DNA from: Methylobacterium currus
GTDB lineage: Bacteria; Pseudomonadota; Alphaproteobacteria; Rhizobiales; Beijerinckiaceae
Assembly: GCF_003058325.1 (NCBI RefSeq)
Contig: NZ_CP028843.1
Coordinates: 1,231,501 to 1,295,500, forward strand
Length of the DNA stretch: 64,000 bases
Reading direction: 5' to 3'
The stretch's first letter is position 1; every line of letters starts with the position of its first letter. Positions 1-8,217 of this stretch are shown piece after piece. Under the pieces are notes generated by a model, which was not told where the DNA came from, ran no database searches, and saw only the letters and a list, made by a program, of their open reading frames with translations. The position numbers and the translations under genes are program-made.

Positions 1-701
1 CGGCCCGCCCGCTGCATCCGGTCGATCGCCCGGTCGAGGGAGGGCAGGTCGTCGGGGCGCAGAGGCACCAGCACCGGCACCGCATCCGTCTCGAAGGCGA
101 GGTCGAGACTGTCCTCGTTGAGGCTGAGCAGGAAATCGGCCCCGGCCGCCGCGCCCTGGCGCAGCTCGTCGCGCGAGAACGAATCGACGCTGACCCGCAA
201 CCCTTCCGATTTCAGCAGCCGCACGGTGTCGGCGAGATGCGGGAAGGGCGTGTCCGGCAGCCCGCCGAGGTCGATCACGTCGGCTCCGCGCCGGGCGAGG
301 TCCTTGGCGCGGATCAGGATCTCGTCGGGCGTGAGCCGCGAGGCGTCGACGATCTCGGAGAAGATCCGCACCTCGTGGCGCGACAGGTCGACGTTTCGTC
401 CGGCCAGCCCGAGGAAGACCGGCAGGTCGACGATCTCGTCCGGCCCGCGCTCCACCGGCAGGCCGAAATGCGCCGCAAGCGCCGCGGGGTCGGCCCGGCA
501 GCGCCCGGGCAGGATGATCCGCGTCGCCCCCTCCGGCACGGTGACCCTGCGGCGGATGATCTCTTCCGTCATCAGCGCCGCGACCTTCACGCCGGCATCG
601 GCGATGGTCCAGGCGAAGCGCTCCGGCGGCAGAGCGGCCGCGATCTTCTCCAGCCGCGCCTTGGCGAGGCGCCCGGTGACGAAGACGAGGTGCTCCCTCA
701 C
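1..701 (-). CDS. DUF6513 / dihydropteroate synthase-related protein (partial, runs off the left edge)
   Basis: The start is a GTG overlapping the TGA of the upstream kinase gene (GTGA), so translation is probably coupled. The visible 233 codons begin VREHLVFVTGRLAK and contain a Rossmann-like N-terminal part (DUF6513 type). From about residue 100 they enter a TIM-barrel DHPS-like part with EILIRAKDLARRGADVIDLG and SVDSF, the pterin-binding barrel strands. The C-terminus lies outside the window. Proteins of this family (dihydropteroate synthase-related, archaeal MJ0107 type) accompany methanopterin and methylofuran genes in methylotrophs. A role in H4MPT or methylofuran synthesis is inferred from family and neighbours; the reaction is not known to me. 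Confidence 0.8.
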   Translation of the reverse strand, partial: MREHLVFVTGRLAKARLEKIAAALPPERFAWTIADAGVKVAALMTEEIIRRRVTVPEGATRIILPGRCRADPAALAAHFGLPVERGPDEIVDLPVFLGLAGRNVDLSRHEVRIFSEIVDASRLTPDEILIRAKDLARRGADVIDLGGLPDTPFPHLADTVRLLKSEGLRVSVDSFSRDELRQGAAAGADFLLSLNEDSLDLAFETDAVPVLVPLRPDDLPSLDRAIDRMQRAG

Positions 702-1282
702 GCGGCGCACTCCGGAACCGCCGCGCGGCCCAGCCGGTCGCCGGCGGGCCCCCGTAGCACGATCCGGCCGGGGAAGCGGGCCGCGAAACCCGGGAAGGCG
801 GCATCGACCAGGCCGGTGCGGGCGAGCTCCGCCGGGCCGGCCCCGGGCGCCGGATCGGCGGATTTCACCAGCAGGCAGGTCGCCGCGCCGAGGCGGGTGG
901 CGAGCCAGAGCGCCAGGCTGTCCGAGGTGACGTCCCAGCTCTCCGGGATCTCCGGATGGCCTCCTTTGAGCGCCGACGGATCCCAGACCGGCACGCGGCC
1001 GGCGGCGAGGGCGTCGCCGGGATCCTCCGTCACCGCGAGGCGCGGCTCCAGGGCCGCGAAGATCCGCCCCATGCCCGCCATGGCATCGAGGGCGAGCCGA
1101 TGGGCGAGGGAATCCGGGAAGCCGAGGGCGGCTTGCGTCGCCCGCACCGCATCGGCCAGGGCGCCGCCGCCCGGCACGATCACCACCGGCCCGTCCGCGA
1201 GGGCGCCGAGCAGCCGGCGCAGCCGAGCCCGATCGGCCACGAGGCTGCCGCCGACCTTCACGACGCTGAGTCCGTGGCTCAT
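698..1282 (-). CDS. mfnE: Amino-acid-kinase-fold protein, MfnE-like phosphate kinase of methylofuran synthesis
   Basis: 194 aa from the ATG of MSHGLSVVKVGGSLV; in-frame codons upstream look non-coding. The N-terminal KVGGSL and the VIVPGGGALADAVR glycine loop are typical of the amino acid kinase fold. LLVKSADP near residue 150 fits the nucleotide-binding part. In methanogens MfnE phosphorylates (aminomethyl-furanyl)methyl phosphate to the diphosphate used to build methanofuran. It lies 26 bp after mfnB, which makes the preceding intermediate, and overlaps the DHPS-like gene. The family call is firm; the substrate rests on homology and on the mfnB neighbour. Confidence 0.8.
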   Translation of the reverse strand: MSHGLSVVKVGGSLVADRARLRRLLGALADGPVVIVPGGGALADAVRATQAALGFPDSLAHRLALDAMAGMGRIFAALEPRLAVTEDPGDALAAGRVPVWDPSALKGGHPEIPESWDVTSDSLALWLATRLGAATCLLVKSADPAPGAGPAELARTGLVDAAFPGFAARFPGRIVLRGPAGDRLGRAAVPECAA

Positions 1283-1308
1283 GGTCCGTGTCCCGTGCGT
1301 GGACACAC

Positions 1309-2007
1309 CTACGCCGCCTCGGAGCGGGGCACGACCGCGGCGAGACGCCGCGCCGCCTCGGCGATCCGCACCGGGTCGAGGCCGCCTTTCCGGTCTGCTT
1401 GCGCGCACAACCCGCCGCGGAAGCCGAGATAGCCCGGCCCGAGCGCGGCCAGGTCCGGGATGTCGTCGAGGGAGAGCGAGCCGGCGAGGCCCGAGAGCAG
1501 GCCGTGCGCCCGGCACGAGGCCGCGAAGGACGCGAGACGCGGCAGGGGCAGGTGATCGGTGAGCCGCCGCCCGTCCTTGCCCTTCGTATCGATCATAGCC
1601 CCTGAGAAGCCGGCGGCGGCGAGCGCCGGCACGTCGGCGCCCTCAGGTCCGTCCTCGGCGAACAGCACCGCGATCACCGGGATGCCGGCGGGCAGCATCA
1701 GGCCCGCCGCCGCGCGGCCCGGCGCCCAGGCGATCTTGAGGTAGCGCACGCCCGTCCCGGCGAGCGCCGCCAGGCAGGCGGAGGCCTCCTGGCCGTCATG
1801 CGGCTCGCCCGCCACCGCGCTGGTCAGCCGGTCGCCCGAGGCCGCCACGATCGCCCGCACGGTCTCAGGGGGCAGCGCCCCGAGGGCGCCGCGGTCGGGA
1901 TCCTTGGCGTCGATCAGGCCGGCGCCGTGAACGCGGGCGAGCGCCGCCTCGGCGGCATCGCGCACGCTGACGAGGAGGCGGACACGGGACGGGGAGATAT
2001 CGGGCAC
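1309..2007 (-). CDS. mfnB: (5-formylfuran-3-yl)methyl phosphate synthase (DUF556/UPF0264)
   Basis: 232 aa from a GTG start (VPDISPSRVRLLVSVRDAAE), 5 bp after the preceding stop. The RLLVSVRDAAEA opening and LIDAKDPDRGALGALP are the hallmark DUF556 TIM-barrel motifs; the conserved lysine of the active site lies in the LIDAKDP segment. YLKIAW, SGAMIDTKGKDG and YLGFRGGLC are further conserved barrel segments. The archaeal enzyme condenses two triose phosphates to the furan core of methanofuran; here it would make methylofuran, the carrier for the Fhc complex encoded at 8.2-12.7 kb. It is co-transcribed with mfnE. Confidence 0.88.
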   Translation of the reverse strand: MPDISPSRVRLLVSVRDAAEAALARVHGAGLIDAKDPDRGALGALPPETVRAIVAASGDRLTSAVAGEPHDGQEASACLAALAGTGVRYLKIAWAPGRAAAGLMLPAGIPVIAVLFAEDGPEGADVPALAAAGFSGAMIDTKGKDGRRLTDHLPLPRLASFAASCRAHGLLSGLAGSLSLDDIPDLAALGPGYLGFRGGLCAQADRKGGLDPVRIAEAARRLAAVVPRSEAA

Positions 2008-2012
2008 GGGGA

Positions 2013-2540
2013 TCAGGACCGGTTCGGCAGCGGCTCGGCGAAGAGGCGGTTCTTCACCAGCGAGCGCACGCCGTGGAGCCACGTCTCGTCGGTGTCGCCC
2101 TGGATCACCACCTGGCCGCCGCGCAGCACCTTGCCGCTGCCGGCCTCCGTGATGGTGATGGTGAGGTTGAGGACCTGCGGGGCACTGCGCTGGACGTAGC
2201 CGTAGACGACGTAGGCCGCCCCCGCCGCCTGGGCGATCTTTTCCGCGCAGCCCTCGCATTTGTAGAACGGCGCGTCGCGCCGGATCGCGGCGGCCTGCGA
2301 GGCGAGATCCACGGGCACGAGCCCGCGGCCCGCCACCTCGCGGCGCAGGGTGTCGCTGGCAAGCCCCAGGCGCCGCGCATCCTCCGGCTTCACCGGCCGC
2401 GGCCCGATCGTGCCGGGCTCCGCCAGCTCGATCCCGAACACCGCCGCCGGGCTCGACACCTCTGCCGAACTCGGCGCGGCGGCGGCCGGCAGGCCGGCGA
2501 GCAGGGCCGCGAGGGCGGGGAGGGCGCGAAGCGACAGCAT
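2013..2540 (-). CDS. Exported DUF2380-family protein
   Basis: 175 aa with a signal peptide (MLSLRALPALAALLAGLPAAAA). The mature part has a KCEGCAEKIAQAAGAAYVVYG segment with a CxxC pair and ends in a beta-rich region. This matches the DUF2380 family often seen near PQQ-alcohol oxidation and C1 genes of methylotrophs. It is the first gene of the minus-strand unit leading into mfnB, mfnE and the DHPS-like gene, and it is divergent from lutA (150 bp between starts). Function is unknown; a periplasmic role is inferred from the signal peptide only. Confidence 0.75.
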   Translation of the reverse strand: MLSLRALPALAALLAGLPAAAAPSSAEVSSPAAVFGIELAEPGTIGPRPVKPEDARRLGLASDTLRREVAGRGLVPVDLASQAAAIRRDAPFYKCEGCAEKIAQAAGAAYVVYGYVQRSAPQVLNLTITITEAGSGKVLRGGQVVIQGDTDETWLHGVRSLVKNRLFAEPLPNRS

Positions 2541-2690
2541 CGCCCGACCCTCGCATGGCGGCGCGGGGACGCGCAACGCGGTCGCCGGGGAACCGTGTTC
2601 GGACTTTCGGGGGAGGGCCGGCCGTCTTAGGGAATCCTCATCGAAGAGGCGTTGAGGCCGCGGGAGAAACCCTGGTAGCGTGCCGCCCGC

Positions 2691-3932
2691 ATGGCACAGT
2701 TCCGTAAGGCCACCGTCACCCTCGGTCTGCTCGCCGCCCTGGCGGGACCGCCGGCCGTCGCGCAGGCGCCGAGCCCGCCGCCCCCGGCGGCGCAGACGGC
2801 CGAGATCCGCATCGGCCTGATCTACCGGCCGGCCCCGGCGCCGTCCTCCTACGACGCCCAGGCCGCGCCCGAGGACGAGGGGCTGTCGGGCGCCAAGCTG
2901 GCGATCCAGGACAACACCACCACCGGCCGCTTCGTGCGCCAGAGCTACGCCCTCGACGCGGTGGCGCTCAAGGCCGCCGCCCCCGGCGAGGCGCCGCCGC
3001 AGAGCCCGGTCGACGCCGCCCGCGGCCTCGTCGAGAAGGGCCTGCGCTTCATCGTGCTGGCGCTCCCCGCCGACGAGGTGCTGGCGGTGGCCGACGCGCT
3101 GAAGGGCGCGGGCGTCGTCCTGTTCAACGCGGCCGCCCCCGACGACCGCCTGCGCGGCGCCGATTGCCGGGCCGACATCTTCCACGTTGCCCCGAGCCGG
3201 GCGATGCAGACCGACGCGCTCGCGCAGTTCCTGGCCTTCATGCGCTGGCGCAAGCTCTTCCTGATCACCGGCCCGCAGGACGGCGACAAATTGTGGGCCG
3301 AGGCGATGAAGCGCTCGGCGAAGAAATTCGGTTTGCAGATCAGTGCCGAGCGTCCCTGGACCTTCGGGCCGCTGGCCCGCGCCCGCGGCGACACCCCGAC
3401 CCGCGCCGAGGCCCTCGTCTTCACCCGCGGCCTCGACTACGACGTCGCCGTGGTGGCGGACGAGGCCGGCGATTTCGGCGATTACGTGCCGTTCCACACC
3501 GTCGATCCGCGGCCCGTCGTCGGCACGCAGGGGCTGATCCCCACCACCTGGCACCCGACGCTCGAGGTCTGGGGGGCCGCCCAGGCCCAGAACCGCTTCC
3601 GCCGCCTCGCCGGCCGGCTGATGCGCCCCCTCGATTACCAGGTCTGGGCCTCGGTGCGCGCGGTGGGCGAGGCCGCGTTCCAGAAGAAGACCACCGACCC
3701 GGCGGCGCTCGCCGCCGCCATCGCCGATCCGGGTTTCAGCCTGCCGGGCTACAAGGGCGTCGCCTTGAGCTTCCGCCCCTGGGATCACCAGCTGCGCCAG
3801 CCGCTGCTCCTGGTGCAGCCCCAGGCCCTGGTGGCGGTGGCGCCGGAGCAGGGCTACCTGCACCAGCGCACGCCGCTCGATACGCTGGGGATCGATCTGC
3901 CGGAGACGCAGTGCCGGCTGGCGAAGTCGTGA
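2691..3932 (+). CDS. lutA: Periplasmic binding protein of the lanthanide/PQQ-associated ABC transporter
   Basis: 413 aa with a signal peptide ending near AVAQA and a proline-rich stretch, then a two-lobed type I periplasmic-binding fold (EIRIGLIYRP, GLRFIVLALPADEVLAVADAL, KLFLITGPQDGDKLW). This is the PQQ-dependent-catabolism-associated substrate-binding family. The order of the next six genes (beta-propeller, three-part exported set, ATPase, permease) matches the lut cluster of Methylorubrum extorquens, where LutA-E-F form the transporter needed for lanthanide uptake from the periplasm. The symbol is assigned by that order and family. Alternative reading: binding protein of an alcohol-associated (ped-type) exporter. 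Confidence 0.78.
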   Translation: MAQFRKATVTLGLLAALAGPPAVAQAPSPPPPAAQTAEIRIGLIYRPAPAPSSYDAQAAPEDEGLSGAKLAIQDNTTTGRFVRQSYALDAVALKAAAPGEAPPQSPVDAARGLVEKGLRFIVLALPADEVLAVADALKGAGVVLFNAAAPDDRLRGADCRADIFHVAPSRAMQTDALAQFLAFMRWRKLFLITGPQDGDKLWAEAMKRSAKKFGLQISAERPWTFGPLARARGDTPTRAEALVFTRGLDYDVAVVADEAGDFGDYVPFHTVDPRPVVGTQGLIPTTWHPTLEVWGAAQAQNRFRRLAGRLMRPLDYQVWASVRAVGEAAFQKKTTDPAALAAAIADPGFSLPGYKGVALSFRPWDHQLRQPLLLVQPQALVAVAPEQGYLHQRTPLDTLGIDLPETQCRLAKS

Positions 3933-4034
3933 CCCGGCCATAAGTCGGTCTCGCCCGCGGCGTCGCGGCGGGCGAGGTAAGAGCATCCAGAGGCGGACCG
4001 CGGGTTCAAAGAGCGCGGCCGGAAGGGAGGACCC

Positions 4035-5018
4035 ATGAGCCGTCACCGGATCAGGCTGACGCAGTACGCGATCGTCGCGGCCGCCCTCCTCGCCGTCGCG
4101 CCCGCGCACGCCACCACCGTCTACGTCACAAACGAGAAGGGCAACTCCGTCAGCGTCATCGACGTCGACAGCCTGAAGGTCACGGCGACCTGGCCGGTCG
4201 GGCGGCGGCCGCGGGGGATCACGGTGGGGAAGGACGGGAGCCTGCTCTACGTCTGCGCCAGCGACGACGACCGCATCGACGTGCTCGACACCAAGACCGG
4301 CAAGGTCGTGCGCTCCCTGCGGTCCGGGCCGGACCCGGAGCAGTTCATCGCGCACCCTTCCGGCAACCCGGTCTACGTCGCCAACGAGGACGACAGCCAG
4401 GTCACGGTGCTCGACATCGAGAAGAACAAGGTGGTGGCCGAGGTGCCGGTCGGCGTCGAGCCGGAGGGGATGGGGTTGAGCCCGGACGGGTCGATCCTGG
4501 TCAACACCTCCGAGACCACCAACATGGCTCACTTCATCGACACCAAGACCTTCCAGGTGATCGACAACGTGCTGGTCGATGCCCGTCCCCGCTTCGCCGA
4601 GTTCAGCCAGGACGGGAAGTGGCTGTGGGTCTCGGCCGAGGTCGGCGGCACCGTCTCGGTGATCGACGTCGAGACCCGCAAGGTGGTGAAGAAGATCACT
4701 TTCAAGATTCCGGGCGTCACCGACGAGCAGATCCAGCCGGTCGGCGTCCGCCTGACCAGGGACGGGGCGAAGGCCTTCGTGGCTCTGGGCCCCGCCAACC
4801 GGGTCGCGGTGGTCGATGCCAGGACCTACGAGGTCCAGAAATACCTGCCGGTCGGCCAGCGCGTGTGGCAGCTCGCCTTCACGCCGGACCAGAAGATGCT
4901 CTTCACCACCAACGGCACCTCGAACGACGTCTCGGTGATCGACGTCGAGGCCTTGAAGGTGACGAAGAGCATCCCGGTCGGGCTGTTGCCCTGGGGTGTC
5001 GCGGTCTCGCCGCAGTGA
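4035..5018 (+). CDS. lutB: YVTN-family beta-propeller protein of the lut/PQQ-ABC cluster
   Basis: 327 aa, signal peptide ending near PAHA, good GGGAGG ribosome site before the ATG. At least six repeats of about 42 residues carry the YVTN-type signature (VYVTNEKGNSVSVIDV, VYVANEDDSQVTVLDI, MLFTTNGTSNDVSVIDV), giving a seven-bladed propeller. This is the PQQ-dependent-catabolism-associated propeller family. It is an exported protein positioned second in the operon, like LutB of M. extorquens. The beta-propeller would act in the periplasm as a binding or scaffold protein; what it binds cannot be read from the sequence. Confidence 0.8.
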   Translation: MSRHRIRLTQYAIVAAALLAVAPAHATTVYVTNEKGNSVSVIDVDSLKVTATWPVGRRPRGITVGKDGSLLYVCASDDDRIDVLDTKTGKVVRSLRSGPDPEQFIAHPSGNPVYVANEDDSQVTVLDIEKNKVVAEVPVGVEPEGMGLSPDGSILVNTSETTNMAHFIDTKTFQVIDNVLVDARPRFAEFSQDGKWLWVSAEVGGTVSVIDVETRKVVKKITFKIPGVTDEQIQPVGVRLTRDGAKAFVALGPANRVAVVDARTYEVQKYLPVGQRVWQLAFTPDQKMLFTTNGTSNDVSVIDVEALKVTKSIPVGLLPWGVAVSPQ

Positions 5019-5049
5019 TTTCAGCACCGCGCCTCAAGACGAGTGTGGC

Positions 5050-5077
5050 GCGGGATCCCCTCTCCCATGCGGGAGAG
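5050..5077. repeat. Palindromic intergenic repeat, degenerate copy
   Basis: GCGGGATCCCCTCTCCC followed by a short loop and GGGAGAG. The left arm is identical over 17 bases to the repeat at 21562-21599, but the right arm has diverged after seven bases. It sits between lutB and lutC. Confidence 0.6.
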
Positions 5078-5110
5078 AGGAGAGAGCTCGACCTCCCACC
5101 CGGATAGCCC

Positions 5111-5536
5111 ATGCGCGCCCTTCTCACTGCCGCCGCCCTGACCGCCAGCCTCCTCACCACCCACGCCACCGCCGGCGACCTCACCAAGGGCCGCACCGAC
5201 CTGCCCGACCTGGTGCTGGGCGCCGAGGACAACGACTACGCCGTGCCGGTGAAGGACATCGAGATGGAGGCCGGCAAGTCCTACCGGCTGAGGATCACCG
5301 CCAAGGGGCAGAAGGAGTACAAGTTCTTCGCCAGCGAGTTCTTCCGTGGCGTGTGGATGAACCAGATCGTCATCAATCACCTCGAGGTGCACATGGCCGG
5401 AGCGCCGCACCACCTCGAATTCGACGATCAGGGCACGATCGCGGTGGAGTTCGTGACCGTGCGGGCCGGCGAGTTCCCGTGGTCGGTGCAGGGGCTGGAG
5501 AGCCGGGGCATGACCGGGCGCTTCATCGTGAAGTGA
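5111..5536 (+). CDS. lutC: Exported cupredoxin-like protein of the lut cluster
   Basis: 141 aa with a signal peptide (MRALLTAAALTASLLTTHATAG). The mature domain is beta-rich with KSYRLRITAKGQKEYKFF, a pattern of cupredoxin-like domains (DIEMEAGKSYRL). It contains HLEVHMAGAPHH, a His/Met-rich stretch that could bind metal, and many acidic residues. The third gene of the lut operon in M. extorquens is also an exported protein, so lutC is given by position. Copper or lanthanide binding is an inference from fold and context; the canonical blue-copper Cys is absent. Confidence 0.65.
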   Translation: MRALLTAAALTASLLTTHATAGDLTKGRTDLPDLVLGAEDNDYAVPVKDIEMEAGKSYRLRITAKGQKEYKFFASEFFRGVWMNQIVINHLEVHMAGAPHHLEFDDQGTIAVEFVTVRAGEFPWSVQGLESRGMTGRFIVK

Positions 5537-5587
5537 CAGGGATTTGCGGGTTGCAGCAACCCGGCCTACATCGGCCGCAACGACGAG

Positions 5588-5842
5588 ATGAGGAAACCCC
5601 GGATGCGCCTTGCCCTGGCCGCCCTGCTCCTGCTGACGGCGTTGCCCGCCCGCGCCGACGACGCGGCCGCCTGCCGGGACGGCATCGCGACGATCAAGGC
5701 CGAGCTGGCGAAGTCTCCGTCCGAGCCGGTGGCCAAGACCCTCAGGAAGGAATTGCGAATCGCCGAGCGGGAACTCGGCGAGCGGGAATACGACGAGTGC
5801 CTCGACGCGGTGCGCGATGCCCGAAAGGCGCTCGGCCGATGA
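5588..5842 (+). CDS. lutD: Small exported helical protein of the lut cluster (LutD/LanD position)
   Basis: 84 aa; a signal peptide (hydrophobic run ending ALPARA) leaves about 60 residues, almost all charged alpha helix with two cysteines (AACRDG and YDECLDA) that could pair into a helical hairpin. It overlaps the ATPase start (ATGA). In M. extorquens the equivalent position holds a small periplasmic protein (LutD, also described as a lanthanide-binding LanD). Homology here is inferred from size, export signal and gene order only. A second in-frame ATG five codons downstream is a possible start. Confidence 0.6.
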   Translation: MRKPRMRLALAALLLLTALPARADDAAACRDGIATIKAELAKSPSEPVAKTLRKELRIAERELGEREYDECLDAVRDARKALGR

Positions 5843-6588
5843 GCGCGGCCCTGGCGGTCGAGGGGGTGAGCCACCGCTTCGGCGCCCGCACGGCGCTGGA
5901 CGACGTGTCGTTCGAGGTGCCGCGGAGCGCGTTCGTGGCTCTGCTCGGACCGAACGGGGCGGGCAAGACCACCCTGTTCTCGGTGGTGACGCGGCTCTAT
6001 GCCAGCCAGGCCGGCCGCGTCGCGCTGCTCGGGCACGACCTGAACCGCGAGCCGTCGCGGGCGCTCGCCCGCCTCGGCGTGGTGTTCCAGGCCCGCACCC
6101 TCGACACCGACCTGACGGTGCGCCAGAACCTGCTCTACCATGCCGCCCTCCACGGCATCCCCCGCAAGGCGGCGCTGGCGCGGATCGAGGCCCTGCTCAC
6201 CCGCATCGGACTGTCCGAGCGCCGCGACGACAAGATCCGCACCCTGTCGGGCGGCCAGTCGCGGCGGATCGAGATCGCCCGGGCGCTGATCCACGCGCCC
6301 GACCTCCTGCTCCTCGACGAGCCCACCGTCGGCCTCGACCTCGACTCCCGCGCCGACATCGTCGCCATCGTCCGCGCCCTGGTGCGGGAGGAGGGGCTGT
6401 CGGTGCTCTGGGCCACGCACATCTTCGACGAGATCGAGCCGGACGACCGGGTCGTGGTGCTGCATCGCGGCCGCATCGTCGCCCGCGGCCTCGCCGGGAC
6501 CTTGAGCGAGCCGACCGGCTCCCTCGAGACCGCGTTCCGCCAGATGACCGCCGAGCGGGGACCCGAGAATCCGAGGAGAGTGGCATGA
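5839..6588 (+). CDS. lutE: ABC transporter ATPase of the lut/PQQ-associated system
   Basis: 249 aa. Walker A GPNGAGKTT at residues 37-45, signature LSGGQSRR near 135, Walker B LLLLDEPTVGLD near 155, switch histidine in WATHIFDE. The form is that of the PQQ-ABC ATPase family (ABC-2 type exporters and their relatives). It overlaps lutD and the permease gene by four bases each (ATGA), so the ATPase and permease are made together. Given the lut gene order it would energise lanthanide (or lanthanide-chelate) passage across the inner membrane. Confidence 0.85.
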   Translation: MSAALAVEGVSHRFGARTALDDVSFEVPRSAFVALLGPNGAGKTTLFSVVTRLYASQAGRVALLGHDLNREPSRALARLGVVFQARTLDTDLTVRQNLLYHAALHGIPRKAALARIEALLTRIGLSERRDDKIRTLSGGQSRRIEIARALIHAPDLLLLDEPTVGLDLDSRADIVAIVRALVREEGLSVLWATHIFDEIEPDDRVVVLHRGRIVARGLAGTLSEPTGSLETAFRQMTAERGPENPRRVA

Positions 6589-7445
6589 GCGCGGGGACGG
6601 CCCTCACCACCCCCGTGCGCGGCCGGCTCGATGCCGGCGGCTACCTCATCGCCCTCACCGGCATCGTGCGGCGGGAGCTGTTGCGCTTCTTCAACCAGAA
6701 GGAGCGGTTCTTCTCCGCCCTGGTGCGGCCGCTGGTCTGGCTGTTCATCTTCGCCGCCGGGTTTCGCAACACCCTCGGCCTGTCGATCACGCCGCCCTAC
6801 GAGACCTACGTCCTCTACGAGGTCTATGTCGTGCCGGGGTTGGCGGTGATGATCCAGTTGTTCAACGGCATGCAATCCTCGCTGTCGATGGTCTACGACC
6901 GCGAGGTCGGCTCGATGCGGGTGCTGCTCACCAGCCCCTATCCGCGCTGGAGCCTGCTCTTCGCCAAGCTGATCGCCGGCGTGATCGTGTCGCTGATCCA
7001 GGCCTACGTCTTCCTCGCCATCGCGAGCTTCTTCGAGACCGACATCCCGTGGACCGGCTACCTCGTCGCCCTGCCGGCCTTCCTGGCCTCGGGGCTGATG
7101 CTCGGCGCGATCGGGCTGTTCCTGTCGTCGCTCGTGCGCCAGCTCGAGAACTTCGCCAGCGTGATGAACTTCGTGATCTTCCCGATGTTCTTCGCCTCCT
7201 CGGCGCTCTACCCGCTCTGGCGGGTCAACGAATCGAGCGCGACGCTGTACTGGATCTGCCAGGTCAATCCCTTCACCCACGCGGTCGAGCTGGTGCGCTT
7301 CGCCCTCTACGGCGCCTTCAACCCGGTCTCCTGCGCGGTCGTGGTCGGGACCGGGCTCGCGTTCTTCGTCATGGCGGTCGCCGCCTACGATCCCGGCCGC
7401 GGGCTGCTCGCCCGGCGCGGCGGCCCGGCCGGGGAGGCGGGCTGA
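6585..7445 (+). CDS. lutF: ABC-2 type permease of the lut/PQQ-associated system
   Basis: 286 aa with six predicted membrane segments in ABC-2 arrangement (for example LVWLFIFAAGF, LIAGVIVSLIQAYVFLAIA, FASVMNFVIFPMFFASSALY). It contains the conserved FNGMQSSLSMVYDREVGSMR loop before TM3. The family is that of the PedC-type permease found next to PQQ alcohol dehydrogenases. It overlaps lutE by ATGA. ABC-2 permeases are usually exporters, so import of lanthanide by this family is unusual; the direction of transport cannot be read from sequence. Confidence 0.85.
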   Translation: MSAGTALTTPVRGRLDAGGYLIALTGIVRRELLRFFNQKERFFSALVRPLVWLFIFAAGFRNTLGLSITPPYETYVLYEVYVVPGLAVMIQLFNGMQSSLSMVYDREVGSMRVLLTSPYPRWSLLFAKLIAGVIVSLIQAYVFLAIASFFETDIPWTGYLVALPAFLASGLMLGAIGLFLSSLVRQLENFASVMNFVIFPMFFASSALYPLWRVNESSATLYWICQVNPFTHAVELVRFALYGAFNPVSCAVVVGTGLAFFVMAVAAYDPGRGLLARRGGPAGEAG

Positions 7446-7465
7446 CCGCCCTTCATGAAGAGAAG

Positions 7466-8083
7466 ATGTCCGTGATGCTCCGCTCCGTCCTCGCCACGCT
7501 CCTGATCCTCGGCGGCGCCCCGGCTCTCGCCCAACCGAGGCCCGATCCCGACTGGCCCTGCGCCCAGCGCAAGGTCTCGACGCTGGGCCCTGGCGCGGTC
7601 TGGACCGGGCCCGACCCGAGCCAGGCCCTGACCGAGTGGGGCAACGACACCGAGGCGGCCCTGCTCGCCCAAAAAATCGCGTCGCGCCGGCTGCCGCTGG
7701 AGGAGGTCGATGGCCTCCTCGACGGCTTCGTGTCCAAGCTCGACAAGGCCGAGAAGGACACCCGCCTGACCCGGGTCTTCGCGGGCGTCTTCGAGGTGCT
7801 GAACGGCGAGCGCGACAAGGTGGTGTCCGGCATCGGCCGCTACGCCCGCGGCCAGCGCGTGATGGCCGAGCGCATCCGCGACGAGGCCGGGAAGATCAGC
7901 GAGGTGAAGACCGCGCCGGACGTGCCCGACACCAAGGAACTGGCCGAGCTGGAGACCCGCTTCGCCTGGGACAAGCGCATCTTCCAGGAGCGCAGCCAGT
8001 CGCTGACCTATGTCTGCGAGGTGCCGACCCTGCTGGAGCAGCGGCTGGGGGCGATCGCGAGGAAGATCCAGGAGCGGTTGTAG
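7466..8083 (+). CDS. lutG: Exported helical protein closing the lut-type operon
   Basis: 205 aa with a signal peptide ending near APALAQP. The mature protein has a WPCAQRKV opening, then long amphipathic helices (LDGFVSKLDKAEKDTRL, IFQERSQSLTYVCEV). Two cysteines, near each end, may form a disulphide. It lies 20 bp after the permease gene. In M. extorquens the gene after the permease is likewise an exported protein (lutG); I assign it by position. No domain of known function was recognised. Confidence 0.6.
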   Translation: MSVMLRSVLATLLILGGAPALAQPRPDPDWPCAQRKVSTLGPGAVWTGPDPSQALTEWGNDTEAALLAQKIASRRLPLEEVDGLLDGFVSKLDKAEKDTRLTRVFAGVFEVLNGERDKVVSGIGRYARGQRVMAERIRDEAGKISEVKTAPDVPDTKELAELETRFAWDKRIFQERSQSLTYVCEVPTLLEQRLGAIARKIQERL

Positions 8084-8122
8084 GCGCGGTTCTCCGAGAG
8101 GCTCAATCTCGCCAGCGCTCAT

Positions 8123-8181
8123 GCCAGCTGCACGTCATCCCCGGTTCCGCTTTCGCGGTCCCGGGATGACGTGCTTCTGGC
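8123..8181. terminator. Long imperfect palindrome between convergent lutG and fhcC
   Basis: GCCAG..GCACGTCATCCC and GGGATGACGTGC..CTGGC form a long stem around a short central hairpin (GGTTCCGC / GCGGTCC). It sits in the 134-bp gap between convergent operons and could end both transcripts. There is no T-tract, so it may instead be a copy of a dispersed palindromic repeat. Confidence 0.6.
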
Positions 8182-8217
8182 AGCATCGCCGGAGGGTGCG
8201 GAAGCCGCCCCGCGCGC

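Noticed and set aside
2541..5027. Long minus-strand extension upstream of the DUF2380 gene
   Set aside because: Only the part from 2540 down has a signal peptide and domain. The extension is antisense to lutA and lutB.
2691..8083. Lanmodulin or TonB-receptor gene expected in a lanthanide cluster
   Set aside because: I looked for EF-hand repeats and a TonB plug/barrel on both strands here and in the flanks and saw neither.
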